64,000 nucleotides of DNA from Roseburia sp. (GTDB taxonomy: Bacteria; Bacillota; Clostridia; Lachnospirales; Lachnospiraceae), in contig JAMPFV010000007.1 of NCBI GenBank assembly GCA_023664265.1, forward strand, positions 17,208 through 81,207, written 5' to 3'. Under the pieces are notes generated by a model, which worked only from the letters and a program-made list of their open reading frames with translations, made no database searches and had not been told where the DNA came from. Each line of letters opens with the position of its first letter. Within the stretch, counting starts at the first letter, position 1. Made by a program: the position numbers and the translations under genes. Positions 49,144 through 57,556 of the stretch are shown here, piece after piece.

Positions 49144-49395
49144 CTATGCAAATTTCCCATCTGCGATTCCCAGATGATACAGTTCATCCGGACATATATC
49201 CTGTCCATCCGGCCAAACAACTGTAAACCCATCTGTGGAAACGCGTTTAAAATATTCCAAGGACCGCAGTTGCCCATACCATTCACCTTTTATATACGGT
49301 TCAACATCAAAGCGTTTTTTCTCGCCATTATCAAATACTACCAATATCTGATAAGCACTGAGCACTTCCACTTGAACTGCGGTTGGTCTTAACAT
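49144..49395 (-). CDS. DUF2442 domain protein
   Basis: An 83-residue protein matching DUF2442: VEVLSAYQILVVFDNGEKKR then FDVEPYIKGEWYGQLRSLEYF, VVWPDGQDICPDELY. DUF2442 often pairs with DUF4160 in toxin-antitoxin-like or unclassified couples. No DUF4160 gene is next to it; upstream is a 300-bp AT-rich gap. GGGAGG lies 9 bases before the ATG. A CTCAGC...GCTGAG hairpin follows the stop. Confidence 0.87.
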   Translation of the reverse strand: MLRPTAVQVEVLSAYQILVVFDNGEKKRFDVEPYIKGEWYGQLRSLEYFKRVSTDGFTVVWPDGQDICPDELYHLGIADGKFA

Positions 49396-49692
49396 AGCAA
49401 AACACCTCCCTGTCTAGCTAATTTTTTACTATCATACAAAATACCATAGAAGCTTTAACAAATAAAAAACATACCATCCTCTTAATTCGTTTTATAAATT
49501 TCTATTTCCCTTATAAAATATCATACGGACAAAGACAATGGCAAATATGTATCATTTCACTATATTGAGGTTTGAAAACAAGGAAACTTTAAGAATTATA
49601 TCTGCAACTCCCAATTGTTAATACAAGTATAACCCGTTTTTAACGAGCACGCAATTACACAAAAGAGCTTTCTCCCTCAAATCAATATATTA
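49396..49692. other. AT-rich gap without a recognisable gene
   Basis: About 300 bp, noticeably AT-richer than the surroundings. Short plus-strand frames (for example from 49541, MYHFTILRFENKETLR) have no ribosome site and no recognisable family. Might hold the promoter of the DUF2442-hisHF genes or remains of a lost gene. Confidence 0.4.
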
Positions 49693-50487
49693 TTATTTTG
49701 TTCCTATAATAACTGCATGATTACTGGAACCTAAAACAGACGCTTCCCTGCATACACTGTAATGATAATCACACCATATTTTAAATTTTTCCTCACTCCA
49801 GCTATCGACTTTCTCATGCAATAATGGCGCCAGCCCATCCTGTGCAAAATGGTCTGTTACCTTTAATTGATGCGACTGATATAGCGCTTCCATTTCTTCT
49901 TTTGAAGAATAATATGTGTCCGTCCAAAAACAGTTCTCATCATCATGCCGAAGCACCCCCGTTTCAATAAGCTGTTTTGCTAACGCCGCATTCAAAAATT
50001 TTTCATCACTCATCGCAACATACTGAAATACATAAAATCTGGGGATATATGCTGTTACAAGCAATCCTCCTTTCCTTAACACCCTGATACACTCCGACAG
50101 GCATTTTTCTCTTTCACTTTCTGTAATCAAATGATAAAACGGTCCCATGTTTAAAACCACATCAAATGAATTATCTTCAAAAACAGACATATCCGTTGCG
50201 TCTAAAACTGCCGTCTCTATCTGAAAATGATGTTTCACTTTTTGCTTATTTATGATGTCGATATGTCTCGGTGTAATGTCCGTTGCCGTAACCATATGTC
50301 CCTTATCCGCAAGATAAAAAGCATATATTCCTGTTCCCGCAGCACAGTCCAAAATCTTACAGTTTCTGTCAAGGTGTTCGTCAAGTATCTTAGAGGTGGT
50401 GATAAATTCTATTTTTCTTGCATTATTTGTCGTCAAACGATCTTCTTCCCTGTAATTCTCGTAACTATCAATCACATACTTTTTCAT
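49693..50487 (-). CDS. Class I SAM-dependent methyltransferase
   Basis: A 264-residue methyltransferase: LDCAAGTGIYAFYLADKGHMV is the SAM-binding glycine loop (motif I), ATDITPRHIDIINK the acidic end of strand 2, and VVLNMGPFYHLITESEREKC the motif after strand 4. The fold is clear; the substrate is not. Codon use is more AT-rich than that of its neighbours, and it is flanked by AT-rich gaps, so it may be acquired. AAGGG lies before the ATG. Confidence 0.87.
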   Translation of the reverse strand: MKKYVIDSYENYREEDRLTTNNARKIEFITTSKILDEHLDRNCKILDCAAGTGIYAFYLADKGHMVTATDITPRHIDIINKQKVKHHFQIETAVLDATDMSVFEDNSFDVVLNMGPFYHLITESEREKCLSECIRVLRKGGLLVTAYIPRFYVFQYVAMSDEKFLNAALAKQLIETGVLRHDDENCFWTDTYYSSKEEMEALYQSHQLKVTDHFAQDGLAPLLHEKVDSWSEEKFKIWCDYHYSVCREASVLGSSNHAVIIGTK

Positions 50488-50655
50488 TTTGGTTTCCCTT
50501 CATAAAATATTCCCATCCTAATCCCCATTTCTGAGCGACTTGTCGCGAAGAGGCGGCGAGAAATTTTTCTCGTCTGCAATCTAATCCCCCATGCCGCTTT
50601 CAGCGGCACAAATAGTAGGTTGAAATATATCCAACGGCAAGTAAGATATACAGAA

Positions 50656-50681
50656 ATTGCGGGACAGGAATGTCCCGCAAT
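50656..50681 (-). terminator. Terminator of the acidic repeat protein gene
   Basis: ATTGCGGGACA (50656-50666) pairs with TGTCCCGCAAT (50671-50681) around 4 bases. It lies 8 bp past the stop of the minus-strand gene; followed by TTTCTG. Confidence 0.7.
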
Positions 50682-50689
50682 CAACCTCT

Positions 50690-52675
50690 TCAATTTCCAT
50701 TCACAATCGCATACAACGCCATTGTATACGTCATGGAATCCGGCGTCTCCAGCAATGTCCGTGCGCTCTCTTCATCCAAGCCGTATTTTGTTGAAAGCAC
50801 ATTCAAAATATTGCTCTTTATCGCGTCAATCTCTGTCAGCACGCCGTACTGCTCCGCGTCCGCGTTGATATAATCATAGGTGGTGATTCCCTCAAGGAGT
50901 GCATTCAGCGCCTCCACCTCACGCCCCAGCTTGAGGTTCGTCTCATAGGAATCATATCTGCGCTGAAGCTTCAAAATCGTCTCACTCCGCTTCTGTATCA
51001 GCAGATTGTCTGAATCACTCAGCTCCATACCATATGTAGAGAGGTAAGCCGTCTTGTAATCGCCCTCGTAGTAAGCATTTTTCGCTTTCTGCAGATAGCC
51101 CTGTGTCGAGAGCACATTGGACGCCACGAGAATCGCGCCTCCCACCGAGATGCCAAACGCCGCGCCAATCGCGAGTTTCTTCGGCGGTATCCGCTTGGGC
51201 TTCGGCCCTGCGGCCTCCTCCTTCGCTTTCTTCGCAGCCAGCTTCGCCTCCTTGGCAGCCTGCTTTTCCTTCTTCTTCTTCTCTGCTTCCTCGGCCTTCG
51301 CCTTCTTTGCGGCCTCCTTCTCCTCGGCTTTCTTCTTCTTCTCTTCCTCCTTGGCTGCCTTCTCCTCTTCCTTCTTCGTCAGGTTCTCCTGCTTCTTGGC
51401 TTCCTTGACAGCCTTCTCCGCCGCCAGCTCTTCCTCCGTAGGCTCCGGCACCAAATCCTCCGTCAGAGCATTGAACATCTTGCCAAATACGCCCGGCTTC
51501 TTCTCCTCTCCGGAAGCGTTTTCCGCTCCTTTTTTCTTCTTAGAGCCTTTCTTCTTGCCGGACTGCGGAGCTTCTTCGTCCGCGGACTCTTGAACCTCGA
51601 CCGCACCGCCGTCACTGTTATCCTTTTCGGGAGCGGGTACGCCGCCCTCCTCCGCCTCGGTAATGCCGTCCTCCGCGTTGATAAAGGCAGCCTCATTATC
51701 GGCCATCTGATTCAGCAGATCCATCATGTCATCCTGAAGCGGCTCATTGTTGTCTGATTTCTTCAACATACTGTTGATTTCCGCCAAGTCGGAATCCGAA
51801 TCCGCGTCCAACATATTCAGAACTTCATCCAACCCGTCATCCGGCTCCGTATTGCCGTCTGTGCCCCCCTCGTCCGGGAAGTCCAAATCCGCGGCGTCAA
51901 TCTCCAATTCATCACTTATTCCTTTATCCGCATCCGACATCTCATCCCCGGCAACAGCATCCGGTATTTCAATATCCTCAAGCTTTAAATCATCACCGTC
52001 TCCCACTTCAAGCTCCTTCATATCCAGCTCACCGGCTATCGCCAGCTCCGTGGCCTCCTCAATCGCAGTGTCGAGTCCGTCAATGCTGATTTCCTTCGGT
52101 ATGTCGGCAGAAATATCCTTCCCCGGGTCGGAAATATCCGAGGCCTCCTCCACATCCGGAAGGTCAGGTATTTCCAAATCCGCATCAGCAATATCAGGGA
52201 TATCCAAATCCCCCTCCACATCCGGAATGTCGGGTATCTCCAAATCCGCATCAGAAATATCAGGGATATCCAAATCCCCCTCCACATCCGGAATGTCGGG
52301 TATCTCTAAATCCGCATCAGAAATATCAGGGATATCCAAATCCCCCTCCATATCCGGAACATCGGGAATTTCCAAATCTGCATCCAAAATATCCGCCGGC
52401 TCCAAGGTCTCCGCGCCGGCAGTGTCCGCCTTTTCCTCCGGTATTTCCAAGCTCTCCGTAAAAGCCGGAATATCCGAACCGCTTATATTCTCCAAATCGG
52501 CAGTGTCCGTTTCCGTATCCGGAAGGTCGGGAATTTCCAAATCCACATCCGAGGTATCAAGACCTTCCTCCGTTGCGACAGGCTCTTGCGCTTCCACGCT
52601 CTCGTCGGGCGCCTCCGGTTTCGGCTCCGATACAGCTTTCAGCAAATTATCCAAGTAATTTTCTTCCGTACTCAC
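50690..52675 (-). CDS. Acidic repeat protein with membrane anchor and helical C-terminal domain
   Basis: A 661-residue protein of unknown function. Residues 1 to about 300 are strongly acidic with tandem 22-residue units of the type DLEIPDIPDVEGDLDIPDIS. Residues about 390-480 are a Lys/Glu/Ala-rich coiled-coil-like stretch (KEEEKAAKEEEKKKKAEEKE). A single hydrophobic segment follows (LAIGAAFGISVGGAILVAS, about 500-520), then a helical, TPR-like domain of about 140 residues (YLQKAKNAYYEGDYKTAYL). Thus the acidic-basic half faces the cytosol. GTG start with GGAGGG 6 bases upstream. It follows the Sir2-like gene by 18 bp. Confidence 0.8.
   Translation of the reverse strand: MSTEENYLDNLLKAVSEPKPEAPDESVEAQEPVATEEGLDTSDVDLEIPDLPDTETDTADLENISGSDIPAFTESLEIPEEKADTAGAETLEPADILDADLEIPDVPDMEGDLDIPDISDADLEIPDIPDVEGDLDIPDISDADLEIPDIPDVEGDLDIPDIADADLEIPDLPDVEEASDISDPGKDISADIPKEISIDGLDTAIEEATELAIAGELDMKELEVGDGDDLKLEDIEIPDAVAGDEMSDADKGISDELEIDAADLDFPDEGGTDGNTEPDDGLDEVLNMLDADSDSDLAEINSMLKKSDNNEPLQDDMMDLLNQMADNEAAFINAEDGITEAEEGGVPAPEKDNSDGGAVEVQESADEEAPQSGKKKGSKKKKGAENASGEEKKPGVFGKMFNALTEDLVPEPTEEELAAEKAVKEAKKQENLTKKEEEKAAKEEEKKKKAEEKEAAKKAKAEEAEKKKKEKQAAKEAKLAAKKAKEEAAGPKPKRIPPKKLAIGAAFGISVGGAILVASNVLSTQGYLQKAKNAYYEGDYKTAYLSTYGMELSDSDNLLIQKRSETILKLQRRYDSYETNLKLGREVEALNALLEGITTYDYINADAEQYGVLTEIDAIKSNILNVLSTKYGLDEESARTLLETPDSMTYTMALYAIVNGN
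52148..52386. repeat. 66-bp tandem coding repeats in the acidic protein gene
   Basis: Copies start at 52148, 52214, 52280 and 52346 (the last partial), each coding one 22-residue DLEIPDIPDVEGD-type unit. Copies two and three are nearly identical at the DNA level, so expansion is recent; more diverged units flank them. Confidence 0.9.
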
Positions 52676-52693
52676 GATAATCCCTCCTAATTT

Positions 52694-53515
52694 CTAATTC
52701 ACATGCGACAAATCGCAGTCTCTCAAAAAATCCACCGCGTTCATCTCAATGCTGATACCCTTATCCTTTAACTCCTCCGTCATTTGCCAGATGCCGCCGT
52801 TCACCCTGAAAAAGTCCGCTTTCCGATTATAAAAAGCGATCTTCTCAAACGGCCATCTGATGACGTCCGGCAAACTCATACCCACACCCAGCTCCAATAT
52901 GCAAAGCTCCTTATTCAACGTACCCTGAAGCCATTTCGTGTACCGCTCCCACTGCGGCCTATATCCCGCCTCAACATATTTCCCTTCAACCGTTATATTG
53001 TTAAAGACAAGCGGCTCACCGCATTCGGGACAAACCCTTTGGGTAAGGGTGTCCAATCCCGCGCCGTCAGCCAGCGCCCGTCTCACATGCCGCGTGAAAT
53101 CCTCCGAGGGATACAGCGCATCGCAACATCCTGCCCTGCACTGCAGCCGCTCATAGCTCCCGCAGGGCTCCACGATTCTCTCCAGGGCAAACCCGGCCCT
53201 CCTGATATGCCCGTCAATGCAGGTTGTTATGAAAAAATAGTCCTTATCCTTTATCAGCTCATACAGCTTCGCATACGCTTCCAATTGGATTCCGTCCCCT
53301 GTCCGCTCCAGATACAGCTGCTCCAGAAACGGAACCGTCCACTCGAGAGCCGGATTGATGTCAACCTCCTTCAACGCCGACATCAGCCGTGGGAACCGTC
53401 CAATATCCCGAAAGCCCTCGTTGAACTCCTCCCCGACTCCAATCAATACCATCCGCGCGGTTCTGACGCTCTCCAAAAGCTTCTCCCGCAGTGTGCAAAA
53501 CTCCGTTCTGTCCAT
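52694..53515 (-). CDS. Sir2-like protein without the catalytic histidine
   Basis: A 273-residue protein with a sirtuin-like plan: VLIGVGEEFNEGF in the position of the NAD-binding GAG loop, FITTCIDGHIRRAGF in place of TQNIDGLHxxAG, IVEPCGSYERLQC where sirtuins have LHGS, a four-Cys zinc site (CRAGC, CPECG) and LCILELGVGMSLPD near the end. The active-site His of the HG motif is replaced by Cys (EPCGS) and the first loop is changed, so classic deacylase activity is doubtful. GGAG lies 5 bases before the ATG. Same direction as the acidic protein gene. Confidence 0.75.
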   Translation of the reverse strand: MDRTEFCTLREKLLESVRTARMVLIGVGEEFNEGFRDIGRFPRLMSALKEVDINPALEWTVPFLEQLYLERTGDGIQLEAYAKLYELIKDKDYFFITTCIDGHIRRAGFALERIVEPCGSYERLQCRAGCCDALYPSEDFTRHVRRALADGAGLDTLTQRVCPECGEPLVFNNITVEGKYVEAGYRPQWERYTKWLQGTLNKELCILELGVGMSLPDVIRWPFEKIAFYNRKADFFRVNGGIWQMTEELKDKGISIEMNAVDFLRDCDLSHVN

Positions 53516-53531
53516 TCCGGCTCCTAATCAT

Positions 53532-53558
53532 AAAAGCCGGGCTTATATCCCGGCTTTT
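53532..53558 (-). terminator. Terminator after cheV
   Basis: AAAAGCCGGG and CCCGGCTTTT pair around 7 bases (53532-53558), 5 bp past the cheV stop. T-run on the minus strand. It lies only 17 bp upstream of the Sir2-like gene, so that gene is either read through or has no promoter of its own in the gap. Confidence 0.8.
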
Positions 53559-53563
53559 CTTTT

Positions 53564-54460
53564 TTATTTTCCAAGCAGGCCGTCAATTACCTTTACCAGA
53601 TTTCCGATTTCAGGCTTTGATAACTGTGCGTCCGCGCCTAAGTCCTCGCCCTTCTTGCTCATCTCCTCATTGATCAGGGAGGAGAAGATAACTACCGGTA
53701 TATGCTTTGTCTCCTCATCTGACTTTACAAGCTTCGTAAGGCGATGGCCGTCCATCAGAGGCATCTCGATATCCGTAATCAGAAGCTTCACGTCCTCATC
53801 TAATGTCCCCGCCTCTTTGCAATGTACGATGTATTCCCATGCTTCCTCGCCGTTCTCCGTCTTAATGACATTGTCATATCCGGCCTTGCGCAGGGAATCC
53901 GTAATCAGCTTTCTCAGAAGGGAGGAGTCCTCCGCGATAAGGATCGGCGCGCTTGTCTCCGTCCGCGTCCCCAGCGCCTCAATCTCTGTCACCTTCAAAC
54001 CTGTCTCAGGGTTGATGTCCGTTATGATCTTCTCGAAGTCAAGAATGATGATCAGCTTACCGTTAATCTTGATGATACCGGTGGAAATGCCATCCTCCAC
54101 CGTGGTGACGGTTGCGCCCGGCTTTATAATGTCAACCCAAGAGACTCTGTGTATTCCGACAACCGAATCGACATGGAACGCGATATCCAATTTATTGAAG
54201 CTTGTGATAATAAATAATCCGCCCGGCTGCGACTGCCCTCTCTGCAGACAGTTGCGCAAATCAATCGCCGTAATCATCGTATTACGCGGCATAAAGATGC
54301 CCTCTACGCTGGGATGCGCGTTCGGAACCAAGGTTACCGGTTGATATGTAATAATCTCCCTAATCTTTGCGACATTAATACCATAAGAGTTTCCATCCAC
54401 CACAAACTCCAATACTTCCAATTCATTTGTTCCATTCTCTAAGAGAATTTTCGTCTCCAT
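53564..54460 (-). CDS. cheV: Chemotaxis coupling protein CheV
   Basis: A 298-residue protein: CheW-like domain (residues about 10-155; LEFVVDGNSYGINVAKIREI, ITAIDLRNCL, IIKINGKLIIILDFEKI) followed by a receiver domain (PILIAEDSSLLRKLI, LLITDIEMPLMDGHRLTKLV with Asp acceptor, VIFSSLI). CheV links receptors to CheA and dampens signalling when phosphorylated, which implies that the organism is chemotactic. GGAGG lies 9 bases before the ATG; terminator follows. Confidence 0.95.
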   Translation of the reverse strand: METKILLENGTNELEVLEFVVDGNSYGINVAKIREIITYQPVTLVPNAHPSVEGIFMPRNTMITAIDLRNCLQRGQSQPGGLFIITSFNKLDIAFHVDSVVGIHRVSWVDIIKPGATVTTVEDGISTGIIKINGKLIIILDFEKIITDINPETGLKVTEIEALGTRTETSAPILIAEDSSLLRKLITDSLRKAGYDNVIKTENGEEAWEYIVHCKEAGTLDEDVKLLITDIEMPLMDGHRLTKLVKSDEETKHIPVVIFSSLINEEMSKKGEDLGADAQLSKPEIGNLVKVIDGLLGK

Positions 54461-54596
54461 ATTGAACCTCCATTCTACCCAGCCGATAAGATTTCATCCC
54501 GGCTTCTAAAGCGAGCGCTTATTTTAAATCAATTATAACATACACTTGCTGATAATTACAAATATTTTCAGATAATTTTTGAGAAATTTGATTTTT

Positions 54597-55376
54597 TTAT
54601 CGCAGCCGCAGTGTACAACTGCCCAAGCTGTCGGAAATCTGCATCTCAAGCGCACGGATTTCCTCCTCGGAAATGTCGGCAATCCTCGCAATTGCAACGA
54701 TTTCTCTCGTCTCTCCCGCCGGAAGCGTCTCCGAGTAAGAGTTGATGTCATTCAGCAGCATTGTGGTCAGCGCACTGTTCGACACGTCATTTACGCGAAA
54801 TCTGATTCGAAACGAATATTCGGACAGATCGCACTCGATTTCCTCTCCAGCCACATTCTCCATGTCAAAGCGCACCACCAGAAGCTTTTGTCCCTGATCC
54901 GCATTGACGCTGAAGCCCTTGCTCGACTCGGGATAGGAATCGTACACACCATAGGACTGATACCGCATGGAAACCCCTTCCATTCCAAGCACCTGCGCCA
55001 AATCCGACTCGAGATCCTCCGTCACAACCGTCGTGTTCTCCTCCGTCTGCGGCTCGCTTTCTCCCTCCGCTTCGGGCCTCGCAGGCTCCACACCCTCCTC
55101 GGTCTCCGGCTCCGTGCCCGCCTCCTCAGAGGCCTGCTCCTGCTGCTGCGCCTCAAGAAGCGCCTGCTCCAGCTCGGCTGCCTGTATCGCCGCCGTGATA
55201 ACCTCCTCGTCCACAAGCCTGTAATTGTAATTCGGAGAATATTTGAGCAGCAATCCCGCCGCATACTCCGCAATCATGTCGGACTCCTCCTGCGACAAAT
55301 CCGGCATCGCGTCTGCGCACCCTGTAAGCAGCACTGCCGTCATTGCCAAAACCCCTGCTAATTTCCCCTTTTTCAA
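54597..55376 (-). CDS. Lipoprotein of unknown function, linked to a two-component system
   Basis: A 259-residue lipoprotein: signal LKKGKLAGVLAMTAVLLTGC with lipobox LLTGC, a Glu/Ala/Gln-rich linker (about 65-120), and a C-terminal beta-rich domain (DQGQKLLVVRFDMENVAGEE) like the accessory immunoglobulin-type domains of DUF4352-like proteins. The start is TTG at 55376, with GGAGG 9 bases upstream; no ATG or GTG fits as well. It lies 16 bp after the histidine kinase stop and may report on the envelope for it. Confidence 0.75.
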   Translation of the reverse strand: MKKGKLAGVLAMTAVLLTGCADAMPDLSQEESDMIAEYAAGLLLKYSPNYNYRLVDEEVITAAIQAAELEQALLEAQQQEQASEEAGTEPETEEGVEPARPEAEGESEPQTEENTTVVTEDLESDLAQVLGMEGVSMRYQSYGVYDSYPESSKGFSVNADQGQKLLVVRFDMENVAGEEIECDLSEYSFRIRFRVNDVSNSALTTMLLNDINSYSETLPAGETREIVAIARIADISEEEIRALEMQISDSLGSCTLRLR

Positions 55377-55392
55377 AAAAACACACCTCCGT

Positions 55393-56868
55393 CTATTTCG
55401 TCTCGAGTTCAAACCAGAACTCCACGCCGTTTGTATAATTGATAACACCGTACTGCCGATTCATGGACTCCATGATGGCCTTTACGATGGATAATCCTAC
55501 ACCGCTCCCACCGTACTCTCTGGTGCGCGCCTTGTCCACCTTGTAGAACTTCTCCCATATGTGTGGCAGCGCCTCCTCGGGAATCGGGTCGCCCGTGTTA
55601 AAAACACTGATGCGTACCTTGTGCTCTTCGCCCTCACTGCACTGATATTTAATCTCGATTACCCGGTCTCCCTTGACATGGTTCATCGCGTTGCTGAAAA
55701 AGTTCCTGAAAACCTCCTCGGTCTTAAACTCGTCCGCCCACACATAAACGGGATCCGTATCGGGAAGCTTCAAATCTATCTCATTCTGACTTATCAGTAT
55801 CTCCGCCGACCGGATAAAATTGCGCACAAGCGCGGTGATATCAAAGCGTTCCATGACAACCGTGTCATTTCCCGACTCAAGCCGGCTCAAATCAAGAAGC
55901 TTGCGGACCATGGTATTCATCTTACCCGCCTCGTCTATGATAACCTCGCAGTAGAAGTCGCGGCTCTCCGTGTCGTCCTCATTGATTCCCTCACGCAGTC
56001 CCTCCGCATAGCCCTGTATCAGCGCTATCGGCGTCTTCAGCTCGTGCGATACGTTCGCCAAAAACTCCCTGCGCATCTCGTCAATCTGCTCCTTCTTCTC
56101 GATATCGCGCCGAAGCGCGTTATTGGCTGTCTTCAGCTCTGAAATCGTCTGCTCCAAGGCGCTTGAGAGCGCATTGATATGCTCTCCCAGCAAATCCAGC
56201 TCATTTCTTCCATGACTGATATATTTTGTTTCAAAGTCCAGATGCGTCATTTTCTCGGAAATATCCTTCAGCTGCGTAATCGGTCTTGTAATTGCGGTTG
56301 TCAGCATCCATATGATCACCGCGCTGATAACGGTCGCCGCCAGCCCGACATAGCCGAGGAATTTGTTGGCGATGCTGACGCTGTCGCGGATGCTCTCAAG
56401 CGGGGAGCGTATCATAAAGAGGTTCCCATTGTCGAGCACGCCCCACATTTCAAGGTAATCGGTGGAGGTCATCACATCCATGCTCATCGCCAGATTGTAA
56501 TTGTCCGTCCTCTCCAGATATTCCGTATCCGTGTCCTTCCCGAAAAAATTATCGTACAGCCGCCGCATCAGCCGCTCCGAGTCCCGCGAGCTTGCCTTGA
56601 CGGTGTTGGACTGCGCATCGATGACCAGAACGCTGATATTGTACATATCGCAGATCTTACGAAGCTCAAGGTCGTACTCCGACGAGGTGATATCCCCGTT
56701 GACCGTAGCCTTGTTGATGCTTGCATAGGCGTCATATATCGCGTCCGTCTTGTTCGTTATATAATATTTCTCAAGGAAAGAGTGATTGATAATCCAACAG
56801 AGAATAATCGTGCCGGACATCACCGCGATAAATATAAAGGCTATCTGCTGCTTTATGGAATACTTCAT
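55393..56868 (-). CDS. HAMP-containing sensor histidine kinase
   Basis: A 491-residue kinase: first membrane helix near the start (IAFIFIAVMSGTIILCWII), an extracytoplasmic domain of about 130 residues, second helix (GYVGLAATVISAVIIWMLT), HAMP (TRPITQLKDISEKMTHLD), HisKA FLANVSHELKTPIALIQGYA with phosphoacceptor His, and HATPase (EVFRNFFSNAMNHVKG, GGSGVGLSIVKAI). Pairs with the OmpR-type regulator encoded 13 bp upstream. The frame to 56892 overlaps that gene; ATG 56868 follows its stop. Confidence 0.93.
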   Translation of the reverse strand: MKYSIKQQIAFIFIAVMSGTIILCWIINHSFLEKYYITNKTDAIYDAYASINKATVNGDITSSEYDLELRKICDMYNISVLVIDAQSNTVKASSRDSERLMRRLYDNFFGKDTDTEYLERTDNYNLAMSMDVMTSTDYLEMWGVLDNGNLFMIRSPLESIRDSVSIANKFLGYVGLAATVISAVIIWMLTTAITRPITQLKDISEKMTHLDFETKYISHGRNELDLLGEHINALSSALEQTISELKTANNALRRDIEKKEQIDEMRREFLANVSHELKTPIALIQGYAEGLREGINEDDTESRDFYCEVIIDEAGKMNTMVRKLLDLSRLESGNDTVVMERFDITALVRNFIRSAEILISQNEIDLKLPDTDPVYVWADEFKTEEVFRNFFSNAMNHVKGDRVIEIKYQCSEGEEHKVRISVFNTGDPIPEEALPHIWEKFYKVDKARTREYGGSGVGLSIVKAIMESMNRQYGVINYTNGVEFWFELETK

Positions 56869-56881
56869 GTCCTGCCCCTTC

Positions 56882-57556
56882 TCACGCCTCAAACTTGTAG
56901 CCCATACCCCAGACCGTCTTTATCAGCTCGCCCTTGTCTCCCATCTTGCTGCGAAGCTTCTTCACATGGGTATCAATCGTCCGCGCGTCCCCGAAATAGT
57001 CGTAATTCCAGACACTGTTAAGTATCTTCTCGCGCGAGAGCGCGATTCCCTTATTCTCCACAAAATATGTCAAAAGCTCAAATTCCTTAAAACTCAAATC
57101 AATCGGCTGCCCATCTATCGTAACGACATGCGCCGCTTTGTCAATCACAATGCCGCCGCATTCGAGGGTCTCCCCCTCCTCGGTCCGGCTCGTCCTGCGC
57201 AGGATGGCCTCCACCCGCGCCACAAGGATTTTAGGGCTAAAGGGCTTTGAAATATACTCGTCCACGCCGAGCTGAAAGCCCTGCAGCTCATCGTTCTCGT
57301 CCCCTCTGGCCGTCAGCATGATGATCGGCACCTTAGAGTAGCTGCGAAGCTCGCGGCACACCTGCCAGCCGTCGAGCTTCGGCATCATCACATCCAGAAT
57401 CACAAGCGCAATGTCCTGACTGTCGAAGAAGATATCCAGCGCCTCACTGCCATCCCCCGCTTCCAGCACCTCATAGCCCTGCTTTGCGAGGAAATCTTTC
57501 ACCAGCTTCCGCATTCTGCTCTCGTCGTCAACGACCAGTATTTTAAGCTTATTCAT
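56882..57556 (-). CDS. OmpR-family response regulator
   Basis: A 224-residue regulator: receiver (ILVVDDESRMRKLVKDFL, IALVILDVMMPKLDGWQV with Asp acceptor, PIIMLTARGDENDELQGF with Thr and KPFSPKILVARVEAI with Lys) and winged-helix DNA-binding domain (LSFKEFELLTYFVENKGIAL, RTIDTHVKKLRSKMG). GGAGGG lies 5 bases before the ATG. Overlaps the upstream gene by 8 bases. Confidence 0.95.
   Translation of the reverse strand: MNKLKILVVDDESRMRKLVKDFLAKQGYEVLEAGDGSEALDIFFDSQDIALVILDVMMPKLDGWQVCRELRSYSKVPIIMLTARGDENDELQGFQLGVDEYISKPFSPKILVARVEAILRRTSRTEEGETLECGGIVIDKAAHVVTIDGQPIDLSFKEFELLTYFVENKGIALSREKILNSVWNYDYFGDARTIDTHVKKLRSKMGDKGELIKTVWGMGYKFEA

Noticed and set aside
51117..52658. Plus-strand Ser/Phe-rich frames
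   Set aside because: Antisense of the acidic repeat and Lys/Glu tracts of the 661-residue protein.
53694..53720. Idea that the Sir2-like and acidic protein genes belong to the cheV operon
   Set aside because: A good terminator lies between cheV and the Sir2-like gene, so I treat them as separate unless read-through is shown.
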